Shown here piece by piece: positions 25,055-33,718 of a stretch of 64,000 nucleotides of DNA (positions are counted from its first letter, which is position 1; every line of letters begins with the position of its first letter). Source of the stretch: Piscinibacter sp. XHJ-5. GTDB lineage: Bacteria; Pseudomonadota; Gammaproteobacteria; Burkholderiales; Burkholderiaceae_C. The notes beneath the pieces are model-generated. The model did no database searches and was not told the DNA's origin. It saw only the letters and a program-made list of their open reading frames with translations. Location of the stretch: assembly GCF_029855045.1 (NCBI RefSeq), contig NZ_CP123228.1:3720001-3784000 (forward strand), in the 5' to 3' direction. The position numbers were made by a program, and so were the translations under genes.

Positions 25055-27192
25055 GACTGCGCCTCGTTGTTGACGACGACCAGCGCGTCGAGCGCCAGCA
25101 CGCGGTCGGGGTAGGCGACCAGCGGGTTGATGTCGATCTCGGCGATCTGCGGGTTGGCGCGCATCTGGGCGCCGACCAGCGCGACGACACGCGCCACCGC
25201 CTGTACGTCGACTGCGGCGGCGCCGCGTATGCCCTTCAGCAGGGAGGCCGCCTTGAGCCGGCCGAGCTCGACAACGATGTCGGCCTCGGCCATGTCGGCG
25301 GGAATGAGCCGCACGTCCTTCAGCGCCTCGATCCACACGCCGCCGAGGCCGACGAGGACGACCGGTCCCCAATCGGCATCGCGCTTGGCTCCGACAACGA
25401 GCTCGAGGCCGCGCGGTCCCATCGCTTCGATCAGCACGCCGTCGAGCTGCAGTTCGGGCCGGTGCGACGCCACATTGGCATGCAGGCGCTGCCAGCCCTT
25501 GCGCAACGCCTGCGCATCGGCCAGGCCGACGAGGACGCCGCCGACATCGCTCTTGTGCGGCAGCTCGCTCGCCTGCGCCTTGATGACGACCGGGTAGCCG
25601 ATGTCGGCAGCAACGGCGAGCGCTTCGTCGACGCTGCGTGCCAGCGCGCCCTTCGGAATCGCGAGGCCGGCCGCGGCGAGCCAGGCCTTGCCCTGATATT
25701 CAGCCAGCACGCCCGACGGCGGCAGCGGTGTGGGCAGTGGGAGCGGCGCGGCCCTGCCACGCGTCGCACGCGATGCTCGCTGCAAGGCTTCGCCGTAGGC
25801 GGCGACCCGCGCCAACGCACGCAGTGCCCGGTCCGGCGAGCGGAAGAAGGGCACGCCGCTTGCGCGGATCGCGTCGATGAAAAACGGCTCGATCGGCCCG
25901 TTGTCGCCGATCAGCACCAGCACCGCGGGCTTGGCGGCGCGCGCGATTGCCGGCAGCAGGTGCTCGGCCTTGTCGCGCTGCGCGACCGCCGGGCCCGTGG
26001 GAATGCTGAGCACGAGATTTCCGACGTTTTCGTCGGCCAGCATCGTGTCGATGATCTCGCCGATGAGGCCGGGGTTGCGCACACCGATCGTGGTGTAGTC
26101 CAGCGGGTTCTCGGCAACCGCATAACCGGGCAGCACTTCGGTGAGACGCTGCACGGTCGGCGCGGTCAGCGCGGGCAGCGAGAGGCCGATGTCGTCGGCG
26201 AAATCGAGCGCGATGTTCTTCATTGCGCCGGAACCGGTCACGAAGACCGTGCCCTTGGACGACGGCACGGGGAAGCGCGCCAGGATCGCCGTGGTGTCGA
26301 ACAGTTTGTCGAGCGAATCGACGACGACGACCGCTTCGCGCTTGAGCAGCGCGGTGGCGGTGGCGTGGTCACCCGCCAGCGCACCGGTGTGCGACTGCGC
26401 GGCTTCGCGGGCGCGGGCGCTCTTGCCCGGCATCAGCAGCACGATCGGCTTGCCGGCCTCGCGGGCCTGCGCCGCGAGGCGCAGGAAGAGCTGCGGACGG
26501 CGGATCTGCTCGACGTACATCGCGATCACGCGTGTCTGCGCATCGGCGATGAAATACGCGAGCACGTCCTCGACGCTGACGGTGGCTTCGTTGCCCGTCG
26601 ACACCGCGGCGGTCAGTGCCTGGCCGCGGCCGATGAATGCATCGCGCAGGTTGGCCGCCATCGCGCCGCTTTGCGCGAGCACGCCGACACCCGGGCGGCC
26701 GGCGCAGGGGTACGGCGACACCGGCTCGAAGGTCAGTGGCACGCCGGCTTCGAAGTGGGTGAACCCCATGCAGTTGGGCCCCAGCAGCAGCATGCCGGCG
26801 CTATCCGCGATCTCGGCCAGTTGCTCTTGCCTCGCGCGGCCCTCTTCGCCCGCTTCGGCGTAGCCGGAGGCATAGATCACGACGGCACCGACCCGACGTG
26901 CGGCGCATGAACGCACCGCGTCGAGCACCCCCGCTTCGGGGATCGCGAGCACGGCCACGTCAATGCCCTCGGGCAAGTCGTCGACCGTCTTCACGCAGGC
27001 GCGGGCATTGATCTCGGCGCTGCTTCGGCTCACGAGGTGGATGGCGCCCGGGTAGCCGAAACGCTCGAGGTTGGCGAGCACGAAGCCGCCGAAGGAACGC
27101 GGGTCGGTGGAGGCGCCAACGATCGCGATGGAGCGGGGCTCCAGCAGTCGGTTGATCGGGCGCGGCGTGGTGGAGGGTGATGAGGTGGTCAT
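25051..27192 (-). CDS. ADP-forming acyl-CoA synthetase (acetate-CoA ligase family, fused alpha-beta)
   Basis: Activates a carboxylic acid to its CoA thioester with ATP, giving ADP and phosphate. Seen: a CoA-binding domain (RSIAIVGASTDPRSFGGFV, residues 20-40; LLLGPNCMGF), a succinyl-CoA-synthetase-like domain with the phospho-accepting His268 in AQSHTGALAGDH, and a C-terminal ATP-grasp domain (about 490-713) with GYPVVIKAQASELPHKSDVGGV and IAEIDINPLV. 713 residues, normal for the fused form. First gene of the leftward operon; ATG at 27192 faces the GntR regulator. The acid substrate is unknown. Confidence 0.9.
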   Translation of the reverse strand: MTTSSPSTTPRPINRLLEPRSIAIVGASTDPRSFGGFVLANLERFGYPGAIHLVSRSSAEINARACVKTVDDLPEGIDVAVLAIPEAGVLDAVRSCAARRVGAVVIYASGYAEAGEEGRARQEQLAEIADSAGMLLLGPNCMGFTHFEAGVPLTFEPVSPYPCAGRPGVGVLAQSGAMAANLRDAFIGRGQALTAAVSTGNEATVSVEDVLAYFIADAQTRVIAMYVEQIRRPQLFLRLAAQAREAGKPIVLLMPGKSARAREAAQSHTGALAGDHATATALLKREAVVVVDSLDKLFDTTAILARFPVPSSKGTVFVTGSGAMKNIALDFADDIGLSLPALTAPTVQRLTEVLPGYAVAENPLDYTTIGVRNPGLIGEIIDTMLADENVGNLVLSIPTGPAVAQRDKAEHLLPAIARAAKPAVLVLIGDNGPIEPFFIDAIRASGVPFFRSPDRALRALARVAAYGEALQRASRATRGRAAPLPLPTPLPPSGVLAEYQGKAWLAAAGLAIPKGALARSVDEALAVAADIGYPVVIKAQASELPHKSDVGGVLVGLADAQALRKGWQRLHANVASHRPELQLDGVLIEAMGPRGLELVVGAKRDADWGPVVLVGLGGVWIEALKDVRLIPADMAEADIVVELGRLKAASLLKGIRGAAAVDVQAVARVVALVGAQMRANPQIAEIDINPLVAYPDRVLALDALVVVNNEAQS

Positions 27193-27383
27193 TTGGTGCG
27201 TATGCTCGTCTTCAGTTGTGGCATACGTTAACAGCTTTCTTGGTACACCACAACCTCCATGTGTGCTCCGGGGCCTCTCTACCCGCAGTGCGAGGCAAAG
27301 ATCCCGCCGCAAAGGCCTACTTACTAACCGCCTATTGCATACCACCACAGTTATTTGGTATATTTCATCACAAGGAGACTCCA
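27193..27383. promoter_or_regulatory. Divergent promoter region with GntR-type operators
   Basis: Two symmetric elements are seen: TGGTACACCA (27241-27250) near the ligase side, and ATACCA-N11-TGGTAT (27339-27361) near the regulator side. The second overlaps a plausible promoter, TTGCAT (27335-27340) and TATATT (27359-27364) spaced 18 bp, just upstream of the GntR start. The region is clearly more AT-rich than its surroundings. The arrangement suggests that the GntR protein represses both divergent operons and itself. Confidence 0.6.
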
Positions 27384-28130
27384 ATGGATACCAAGCCCAC
27401 CCCTCACGCTTCACCCGACCTGAACGCCGAGCCTTCGTCCGACGCACCCCAGCGCGGGGGCCGCGCGGCGGACATCCGCGCCACGCTGCAGGACGAGATC
27501 GAGAGCGGAAAGCTGGGCCCGGGTGCCGCCCTCGACGAGCGCGCGCTGGCCACCCGCTTCGACGTGTCGCGCACACCTGTCCGCGAAGCGCTGCAGCAGC
27601 TCGCTGCGCGCGGGCTGGTCCGCATCGCGCCGCGCCAAGGCGTGTTCGTCTCTCGCCTGTCGATCAACCGCGTGCGGGCGATGCTCGAATACATCGGCGA
27701 ACTCGAATCCTTGTGCGCCAAGCTCGCCGCACGCCGCCTCGACGACGAAGTGCGCCGCGCGCTGGATGCGGCCGTCGCTCAATGCGAAGAGGCCGCAGAG
27801 CATGGCGGTGCGGCCGAGTACGCCGTCGCCAACACGGTGTTCCACGAAGCCGTCTACGCCGGCTGCCGCAACGAGTACCTGGCCGAGCAGATCCGCCAGG
27901 CGCGCAGGCTGATCCAGCGCTACCGCGTGCGCGACTTCCAGACCAAGGCGCAGATCGCCGCGTCGCTCGAAGACCACCGCAAGATCGCGCAAGCGATCCA
28001 GGCCGGCGATGAAGCACTCGCCGCCGAAACGATGCTGCTGCACGTACCGGCAGGCACCACCGGATTCTCGGAATTCCTCGCCAAGGTGCCGATGAGCTTC
28101 TTCGAAACTGAGTCCGGCAACGACGCCTGA
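27384..28130 (+). CDS. GntR-family regulator (FCD domain)
   Basis: Likely ligand-responsive repressor of the two divergent catabolic operons. Seen: a winged helix (DERALATRFDVSRTPVREALQQLAARGLV, residues 50-80) followed by an all-helical FCD effector domain (LEYIGELESLCAKLAARRL; the metal-binding NTVFHEAVYAG and a later DHRKIAQAIQAGD). ATG at 27384 has AAGGAG seven bases upstream and gives 248 residues; the open frame extends further but crosses the promoter. First gene of the rightward operon. Confidence 0.9.
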   Translation: MDTKPTPHASPDLNAEPSSDAPQRGGRAADIRATLQDEIESGKLGPGAALDERALATRFDVSRTPVREALQQLAARGLVRIAPRQGVFVSRLSINRVRAMLEYIGELESLCAKLAARRLDDEVRRALDAAVAQCEEAAEHGGAAEYAVANTVFHEAVYAGCRNEYLAEQIRQARRLIQRYRVRDFQTKAQIAASLEDHRKIAQAIQAGDEALAAETMLLHVPAGTTGFSEFLAKVPMSFFETESGNDA

Positions 28131-28154
28131 CACCCCCTCGACGAAAGCCTGACC

Positions 28155-28550
28155 ATGTCCCGCCCTGCCCGCTCGCTCGAGGTTCACGGCCTCGTCCACA
28201 ACGCGCCGATTCCGCTCGGTGCGAAGGTGGGCAACCTGATCTGCTCGTCGGGCATCGGCGGCAAGGACCCGGCCGATGGCCAGTTGCCGCCCGATGCGGC
28301 CTCGCAAGCGCGGCTTGCATTCGACAACATGGAGCGGTTGCTCGAAGCCGGCGGCGCCACCCTCGCCGACGTCGCGAAGCTGACCGTCTACGCGAAAGAC
28401 AACTCCGTGCGTCAAGCCATCAACACCGAATGGCTGCGCTGCTTCCCCGACGCGGCGGACCGCCCCGCGCGACACATCCTCATCCAGGACCTGCAACACG
28501 GCATGTGGCTGCAGCTCGAATTCATCGCCCTCATTCAGAAAGCAGGTTGA
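28155..28550 (+). CDS. RidA/YjgF/YER057c family protein
   Basis: Small trimeric enzyme family that hydrolyses reactive enamines/imines; relatives include 2-aminomuconate deaminase. Seen: SRPARSLEVHGLVHNAPIPLGAKVGNLICSSG, QARLAFDNMERLLEAGGATLADVAKLTVYA, and the C-terminal LQHGMWLQLEFIAL. RidA itself has a catalytic Arg near residue 105; here ADRPARHILIQ gives a candidate. 131 residues. Its place in an aromatic operon next to a LigJ-like hydratase could mean a nitrogen-containing intermediate, or only tautomerisation of an oxo acid. Confidence 0.82.
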   Translation: MSRPARSLEVHGLVHNAPIPLGAKVGNLICSSGIGGKDPADGQLPPDAASQARLAFDNMERLLEAGGATLADVAKLTVYAKDNSVRQAINTEWLRCFPDAADRPARHILIQDLQHGMWLQLEFIALIQKAG

Positions 28551-28552
28551 CT

Positions 28553-29554
28553 GTGATCATCGATTCCCACGCCCACATCGTCATGCCCCCGGAGAGCTTC
28601 CGATACATGGCGGAACTCGTCGGCGGACGCGCCAACCCGTCGACCACGCCGAAGGTGCCCGACGCCTCGGTGCGCAAGATGGCCGAGGAGCTCGTGCGCA
28701 GCATGGACGGCGTCGGCACCGACGTGCAGTTCATCTCGCCGCGGCCCTACCTGCAGATGCATTCGGTGAAGCCGGGCCGCGTCAGCGAGCTGTGGTCGCG
28801 CCATTGCAACGACCTGATTGCTCGCTTCGTCGACATGTTCCCGGACCGCTTTCGCGGTGTCGCGGGCCTTCCGCAGTACATGGACGAGGCACTGGACGTG
28901 CGCGCGATTCCCGAGCTGCGCCGGTGCGTGAACGAGCTGGGCTTCGTCGGCTGCCTGATCAACCCCGACCCGACCGAGGGCGTTGGCCCGACGCCGCCGG
29001 GGCTGGGCGATCCGTTCTGGCATCCGTTGTACCAGGCGATGACGGAGCTCGACGTGCCCGGCCTGATCCACTCCGCCGGAAGCTGCAGCGCACGCGAGTC
29101 GTACACGCTTAAGTTCATCAACGAAGAAAGCATCGCGATCGTCTCGCTGCTGGGCGAGAAGACCTTCGACGCCTTCCCGACGCTGAAGATCGTCGTCGCG
29201 CACGGCGGGGGCGCGATTCCCTACCAGATGGGCCGCTTCCGCTCGTGGAACGTGCGCAAGGGCGAGACCGTGAGCTTCGACGAGCAATTGAAGAAGCTGT
29301 ACTTCGACACCTGCAACTACTCGAAGGAAGCGATCGAGCTGCTGCTGAAGGTGGCGGGGACCGACAACGTGCTGTTCGGCACCGAGAAGCCCGGCACCGG
29401 CAGCGCACGCGATCCCGTCTCCGGTCGCGACTACGACGACATGAAGCCGGTGATCGAAAGCATCGAGTGGCTCACCTCGAAGCAGCGCGCCGACATCTTC
29501 GAATGCAACTGCCGGCGCGTCTATTCACGCGCGTTCCGCAAGGACGAGGAGTGA
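28553..29554 (+). CDS. Amidohydrolase-fold enzyme resembling LigJ (4-oxalomesaconate hydratase)
   Basis: TIM-barrel metalloenzyme of the PF04909 type. Seen: IIDSHAHIV (HxH metal site), GLIHSAGSCS, IVVAHGGGAIPYQMGR, and near the C-terminus LFGTEKPGTGS...DPVSGRDYDDMKP. The last part matches the LigJ signature as remembered, in which a Glu replaces the Asp of decarboxylases. This favours hydration of an oxalomesaconate-like dienoate over decarboxylation. GTG start at 28553, two bases after the RidA stop, gives 333 residues (LigJ about 340). The alternative is an ACMSD-type decarboxylase. Confidence 0.8.
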   Translation: MIIDSHAHIVMPPESFRYMAELVGGRANPSTTPKVPDASVRKMAEELVRSMDGVGTDVQFISPRPYLQMHSVKPGRVSELWSRHCNDLIARFVDMFPDRFRGVAGLPQYMDEALDVRAIPELRRCVNELGFVGCLINPDPTEGVGPTPPGLGDPFWHPLYQAMTELDVPGLIHSAGSCSARESYTLKFINEESIAIVSLLGEKTFDAFPTLKIVVAHGGGAIPYQMGRFRSWNVRKGETVSFDEQLKKLYFDTCNYSKEAIELLLKVAGTDNVLFGTEKPGTGSARDPVSGRDYDDMKPVIESIEWLTSKQRADIFECNCRRVYSRAFRKDEE

Positions 29555-29558
29555 CGTC

Positions 29559-30797
29559 ATGGCAATGACCCGCGAAGACAACGAGCTCCTTTGCCGCGTC
29601 GAGAACGGCGCACCGATGGGCGAGATGATCCGCCAGCACTACTGGATCCCTGCAGTGCCTGCGAGCAAGCTGGTGCGCGACGGCGCGCCGCTGCGGGTAC
29701 GCCTGCTGGGCGGCAACTACGTCGCCTTTCGCACCACCGACGGCCGCGTTGGCGTGATCGACGAACAGTGCCCGCATCGCCGCGCATCGCTCGCGCTCGC
29801 GCACAACGAAGACAACGGCCTGCGCTGCCTGTACCACGGCTGGAAGATCAACGTGCATGGCGAAGTGGCCGAGGCGCCCAACCATACCGGCGACCAGCAG
29901 AGGTTCTGCGAGCACGTGCGGGTGAACCGCTACGGCGTGCAGGAGCGCGGCGGCATCGTGTGGGTGTGGCTCGGCAAGGGCGACACTCCGCCAAAGTTCC
30001 CGGACCTGCCCTTCGTCGACTTGCCCGATGAGCATCGCGCAGTGACGAGCCAGGAAGTGCCCACGAACTGGGTGCAGGCAGTCGAGGCGTCGATGGACTC
30101 GTCGCACGTCGGCGTTCTGCACGAGTCGACGACGCAGATCACCGCCGGCGGCGGCAACGAGCGCGTGCTGATGACGCAGGCACTCGCGCCCAAGCTCGAG
30201 TTCGAGGACCGACCCTACGGCTACCGCTACGCCGCGCTGCGCGCGCTGCCCGACAACAAGGTCTACGCACGCGTCAACAATTTCGTGATGCCGTGGTACG
30301 GCATCATCTGCCCGCCCGACGCCAAGGGCCCGAGCACGGTGTTCTTCTCGACACCGGTCGACGACACCACGCACCGCGCCTGGTTCGTGCACTTCAACCC
30401 GCATCGGCCGCTCGGCATGACGGTGATGTCGGCGTCCCCCGACGTGTGGAACTTCCCGCCGCTGCCTCCGGGCGACGCGGCCCACAACTGGGGCCAGAAC
30501 CGCGACCTGATGAAGCGCGGCCATGCCACCGGCTTTCCGCAGCACCTGGGCACCGAAGACTTCGCGATGTTCATCAGCCAAGGCGCGATCTACGACCGCA
30601 CGCAGGAACAGCTGTGCTCGGCCGACGGCGCGGTGCTGCGTGTGCGCAGCTTGCTGCTGAAGGCGGCGCGCGAGTTCCAGGCCGGCAAGACGCCGACCCT
30701 GGCCGCACACCCTGAGCTCGACTACGCGAAGGCGGTGTCGGTGGGCGGCGTGCTGTCCGCCGGCAGCGACTGGCGAGCGCTCGCTGAAACGGCCTGA
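29559..30797 (+). CDS. Rieske non-haem iron ring-hydroxylating oxygenase (phthalate-dioxygenase type)
   Basis: Terminal oxygenase that hydroxylates an aromatic substrate or removes an O-alkyl group. Seen: the Rieske centre Cys71-x-His73...Cys90-x2-His93 (QCPHRRA and CLYHGW), and the mononuclear iron site Asp180-x2-His183-x4-His188 (MDSSHVGVLH). 412 residues without a beta subunit, as in the alpha-only phthalate dioxygenase class. ATG lies 4 bp after the LigJ-like stop. The reductase with which it should work is encoded two genes downstream. The substrate is unknown but probably a carboxylated aromatic. Confidence 0.9.
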   Translation: MAMTREDNELLCRVENGAPMGEMIRQHYWIPAVPASKLVRDGAPLRVRLLGGNYVAFRTTDGRVGVIDEQCPHRRASLALAHNEDNGLRCLYHGWKINVHGEVAEAPNHTGDQQRFCEHVRVNRYGVQERGGIVWVWLGKGDTPPKFPDLPFVDLPDEHRAVTSQEVPTNWVQAVEASMDSSHVGVLHESTTQITAGGGNERVLMTQALAPKLEFEDRPYGYRYAALRALPDNKVYARVNNFVMPWYGIICPPDAKGPSTVFFSTPVDDTTHRAWFVHFNPHRPLGMTVMSASPDVWNFPPLPPGDAAHNWGQNRDLMKRGHATGFPQHLGTEDFAMFISQGAIYDRTQEQLCSADGAVLRVRSLLLKAAREFQAGKTPTLAAHPELDYAKAVSVGGVLSAGSDWRALAETA

Positions 30798-30835
30798 GCC
30801 GACGGAGCGAAGCACCTATGAAATTGTGCAGCGCA

Positions 30836-30861
30836 GTCGGCTCACTCAGAGCGAAGCCGAC
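30836..30861 (+). promoter_or_regulatory. Intergenic hairpin between oxygenase and Bug receptor genes
   Basis: GTCGGCT and AGCCGAC form a perfect 7-bp stem around a 12-nt loop in the 123-bp gap (30798-30920). No T-run follows, so it is not a standard terminator. It may set relative expression of the downstream receptor. A 24-codon frame from 30818 spans it but has no recognisable product. Confidence 0.35.
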
Positions 30862-30920
30862 GGTTCAAGGACGAATACCTCACAGGCTCTGAGCGCAACA
30901 CCTTCAACGGAGACAAGACA

Positions 30921-31898
30921 ATGACGATGAACCGACGGCGGATGCTGGCCGCCGCTTGCGCGAGCCTTGCCGCGCCCGCCGCCTTCCATGCCCGCGCCGA
31001 GGACAAGCCGGTGATTCGCATCCTGCTGGGCTTGCCGCCCGGCGGTGGCACCGACGCGATCGCCCGCCTGATCGCCGACCGCCTGCCCGCCGAGCTGGGC
31101 CAGCCGGTGATGATCGAAAACAAGGTCGGCGCCGGCGGCCGCTTTGCCGCCGATGCACTGATGGCGGCCGCCCCCGACGGCCTGACCTACATGATTGCTC
31201 CCAACGCGACACCGACCTTCCAGACGCTCGTGTTCGGCTCGCAGATCAAGTGGAACATCTGGCGCGACTTCGCGCCGGTGGCGAGCCTCGTGTCGTATCC
31301 GCTCGGCATGGCAGTGAGCCTGTCGACCGGCGCGACCAACGTGCGCGAGTTCATCGCGTGGGTGAAGAAGAATCCCACCGCCTCCTTCGGCACGCCGGGG
31401 CTCGGTGGGCAGAACCACTTCCTGGGCGTCCAGTTCGCGAAGGCCGCAGCAATCGATCTGCCCGTCACGCCGTACAAGGGCACGCCGCCGCTGATCACCG
31501 ACCTGGTCGGCGGTCATGTGCCGGCAGCGGTGACGCTGATGGACGAGATGATGAAATTCCATCGCTCGGGCAAGGTGCGCGTGATCGGCATCTTCAGCGA
31601 CAAGCGCTCCGAGCTGATGCCCGAGATCCCGACGATGGCCGAACAGGGCATCAAGGTGGCAGGCGGCGAAGGCTGGACCGCGATGTGGGCACCGATCAAG
31701 ACTCCCGCCGCCGAGATCGAACGCATGCAGCGCGCGCTGCAGAAGGTTCTTGCGACGCCGCAGGTCCGCGACGCGCTGACGACACGCCTGTCGGTGTCGC
31801 CGCACTACCTGAATGGGCAGGAGATGGCTCAACGCCAGCGCACGGAGCTGGCGGTCTGGGAGCCGGTCATCAAGGCCTCGGGCTTCAAGCCCGAGTGA
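30921..31898 (+). CDS. Bug/TctC-family periplasmic solute-binding protein, third copy
   Basis: Periplasmic carboxylate receptor. Seen: an Arg-rich signal peptide (MNRRRMLAAACASLAAPAAFHARA), then KPVIRILLGLPPGGGTDA and ENKVGAGGRFAADAL, and APNATPTFQTLVF. 325 residues. It resembles the receptor at 21699-22679 along its length (shared VSYPLGMAV/VSYPLALAV, FGTPGLGG/FGSAGLGG, KASGFKPE tail), suggesting that the two divergent operons carry duplicated receptors for related ligands. It is placed between the Rieske oxygenase and its reductase. Membrane partners are absent from the window. Confidence 0.9.
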   Translation: MTMNRRRMLAAACASLAAPAAFHARAEDKPVIRILLGLPPGGGTDAIARLIADRLPAELGQPVMIENKVGAGGRFAADALMAAAPDGLTYMIAPNATPTFQTLVFGSQIKWNIWRDFAPVASLVSYPLGMAVSLSTGATNVREFIAWVKKNPTASFGTPGLGGQNHFLGVQFAKAAAIDLPVTPYKGTPPLITDLVGGHVPAAVTLMDEMMKFHRSGKVRVIGIFSDKRSELMPEIPTMAEQGIKVAGGEGWTAMWAPIKTPAAEIERMQRALQKVLATPQVRDALTTRLSVSPHYLNGQEMAQRQRTELAVWEPVIKASGFKPE

Positions 31899-31905
31899 CA
31901 CGATC

Positions 31906-32874
31906 ATGAGCATCACCGACACGCTGCAGGTCCGGGTGAAATCCATCACCTGGGAAGCCGACGGCATTCTCAGTTTCGAGCTGTGCCCGATGCCGCCGCG
32001 CAAGGAGTTGCCCGCGTTCACGGCCGGCGCCCATGTCGACGTTCACTTGCCCAACGGCGTGCTGCGCAGCTACTCGTTGCTGAACTCGCAGGACGAGCGC
32101 CAGCGCTATGTGATCGGCGTCAACAAGGATGCACAAAGCCGCGGCGGCTCGCGCTACATGCACGAGACGCTGCGCGCCGGCGACACGCTGACGATCGGCC
32201 TGCCGCGCAACAACTTTCCGCTCGACGAGGCGGCGCCGCTGTCGGTGTTCATCGCCGGCGGCATCGGCATCACGCCCCTGCGCAGCATGATCCGGCGCAT
32301 GCAGGCGCTGGGCAAGCCATGGCGGCTGCACTATGCGGCGCGCACTCGCCAGGGCGCGGCCTTCGTCGATGCGCTGCAGGTGCTGCGCGACGAGAGCGGC
32401 GCCGAAGTGCAGTTCAGCTTCGACCGCGAGCCGGGCGGACGCATGCTCGACATCCCGGGCATCGTCACCGCGCTGCCGCCTGGCGCACACGTCTACTGCT
32501 GCGGCCCGCTGCCGATGCTCGACGCCTTCGAGGCCGCCACGAAGACGTTGCCACCGCCACAGGTGCACGTCGAATACTTCGCGGCGCGCGAGAGCGCAGC
32601 GACCGACGGCGGCTTCACGGTGGAGTTGGCCAAGACCGGCCGCAGCGTGTTCGTGGAACCCGGCCACACGATCCTCGATTGCCTCGAGGGGATCGGCATC
32701 GAGCCGCCCTACTCGTGCCGCGAAGGCATCTGCGGCACCTGCGAAGTGCGTGTGCTCGGCGGCACGCCCGACCACCGCGACCTCGTGCTCAGCGCCGCCG
32801 AAAAGGCGGAGAACACCCGAATGATGATCTGCTGCTCCGGCGCGAAGAGCAGCAAGCTTGTGCTCGACCTGTAG
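31906..32874 (+). CDS. Phthalate-dioxygenase-reductase type oxidoreductase (FMN, NADH, plant-type 2Fe-2S)
   Basis: Passes electrons from NAD(P)H to the Rieske oxygenase. Seen: a flavin-binding barrel with RSYSLLNSQ (residues about 55-63), the nucleotide-binding FIAGGIGITPLRSM, CCGPLPML, and a C-terminal [2Fe-2S] domain with SCREGICGTCEVRVLGG and a fourth Cys in MICCSG. 322 residues, matching phthalate dioxygenase reductase and VanB. ATG at 31906 lies 7 bp after the Bug stop. Its pairing with the alpha-only oxygenase gives a complete two-component system. Confidence 0.92.
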   Translation: MSITDTLQVRVKSITWEADGILSFELCPMPPRKELPAFTAGAHVDVHLPNGVLRSYSLLNSQDERQRYVIGVNKDAQSRGGSRYMHETLRAGDTLTIGLPRNNFPLDEAAPLSVFIAGGIGITPLRSMIRRMQALGKPWRLHYAARTRQGAAFVDALQVLRDESGAEVQFSFDREPGGRMLDIPGIVTALPPGAHVYCCGPLPMLDAFEAATKTLPPPQVHVEYFAARESAATDGGFTVELAKTGRSVFVEPGHTILDCLEGIGIEPPYSCREGICGTCEVRVLGGTPDHRDLVLSAAEKAENTRMMICCSGAKSSKLVLDL

Positions 32875-32904
32875 CACGCACTCGAACCTCCCTGGGACAC
32901 TTCC

Positions 32905-33699
32905 ATGAGTACCGACTTCGTCACCTATGAGCTCGACGGCCCGATCGCCCTGATCGGCCTGAACCGCCCCGACAAGCGCAACGCGATCAACGAGGCCGTG
33001 ATCGACGAGCTTCGCGCTGCCGTGCACCGCGCCGGCGAGGAAGCCGATGTCGGCGTGCTGCACGGCCACGGCAAGCATTTCTGCGCCGGCCTCGACCTCG
33101 GCGAAGCACTGGCGCGGGCGGCAGGGCAGACGAAGCCGCCGCGCAAGCGCAAGCGCCATTCGTGGCACGAGGTGTTCGACACGATCGCTCGCGGGCCGAT
33201 CCCCTTCGTCGCCGCGCTGCATGGCGCGGTGGTCGGTGGCGGGCTGGAGCTCGCGACGGCGGCGCACGTGCGCATCGCCGACGAATCGGCCTTCTTCGGC
33301 CTGCCCGAAGGCCAGCGCGGCATCTTTGTCGGCGGTGGCGGCACGGTGCGCATCCAGCGCGTCGTCGGCTACACGGTGATGGCCGACATGATGCTGACCG
33401 GCAGGCTGCTCTCGGCCGCTGAAGGCGAGCGCGAGCACATCGTGCGCTACGTCGTGCCCACGGGCCAGGCGCTGGCGAAGGCGCGGGAGCTGGCCGCCGT
33501 CATCGCGAAGAACACGCCCGATACGAACTGGCGCATCACCAACCTGCTTCCGCGCATCAATGACCTGTCCCACGACGACGGGCTGTTCGTCGAATACCTG
33601 AACTCGAACATGCAGCGCCCGCCCGAGACCGCGGAGCGCCTGCGTGAATTCGTCGAAGGGCGGGCGAAGCCGCTCGTCGCCCCCGGCAACCGATCCTGA
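32905..33699 (+). CDS. Enoyl-CoA hydratase/isomerase (crotonase family)
   Basis: Crotonase-fold enzyme for a CoA-bound intermediate. Seen: GPIALIGLNRPDKRNAINEAV, the oxyanion segments HGKHFCAGLDLGE and AALHGAVVGGGLELATAA, and FFGLPEGQRGIFVGGGGTVRIQRVVG. The stretch PPRKRKRHSWHEVFD, just before the second oxyanion loop, is unusually basic. 264 residues. It precedes the hydroxyacyl-CoA dehydrogenase, consistent with hydration followed by oxidation in one beta-oxidation turn. Confidence 0.86.
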   Translation: MSTDFVTYELDGPIALIGLNRPDKRNAINEAVIDELRAAVHRAGEEADVGVLHGHGKHFCAGLDLGEALARAAGQTKPPRKRKRHSWHEVFDTIARGPIPFVAALHGAVVGGGLELATAAHVRIADESAFFGLPEGQRGIFVGGGGTVRIQRVVGYTVMADMMLTGRLLSAAEGEREHIVRYVVPTGQALAKARELAAVIAKNTPDTNWRITNLLPRINDLSHDDGLFVEYLNSNMQRPPETAERLREFVEGRAKPLVAPGNRS

Positions 33700-33718
33700 C
33701 ATTCATGAGAACCGCCCC

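Noticed and set aside
30818..30892. A 24-codon frame between the Rieske oxygenase and the Bug receptor
   Set aside because: No ribosome site, no recognisable product and a strong hairpin inside it; more likely non-coding.
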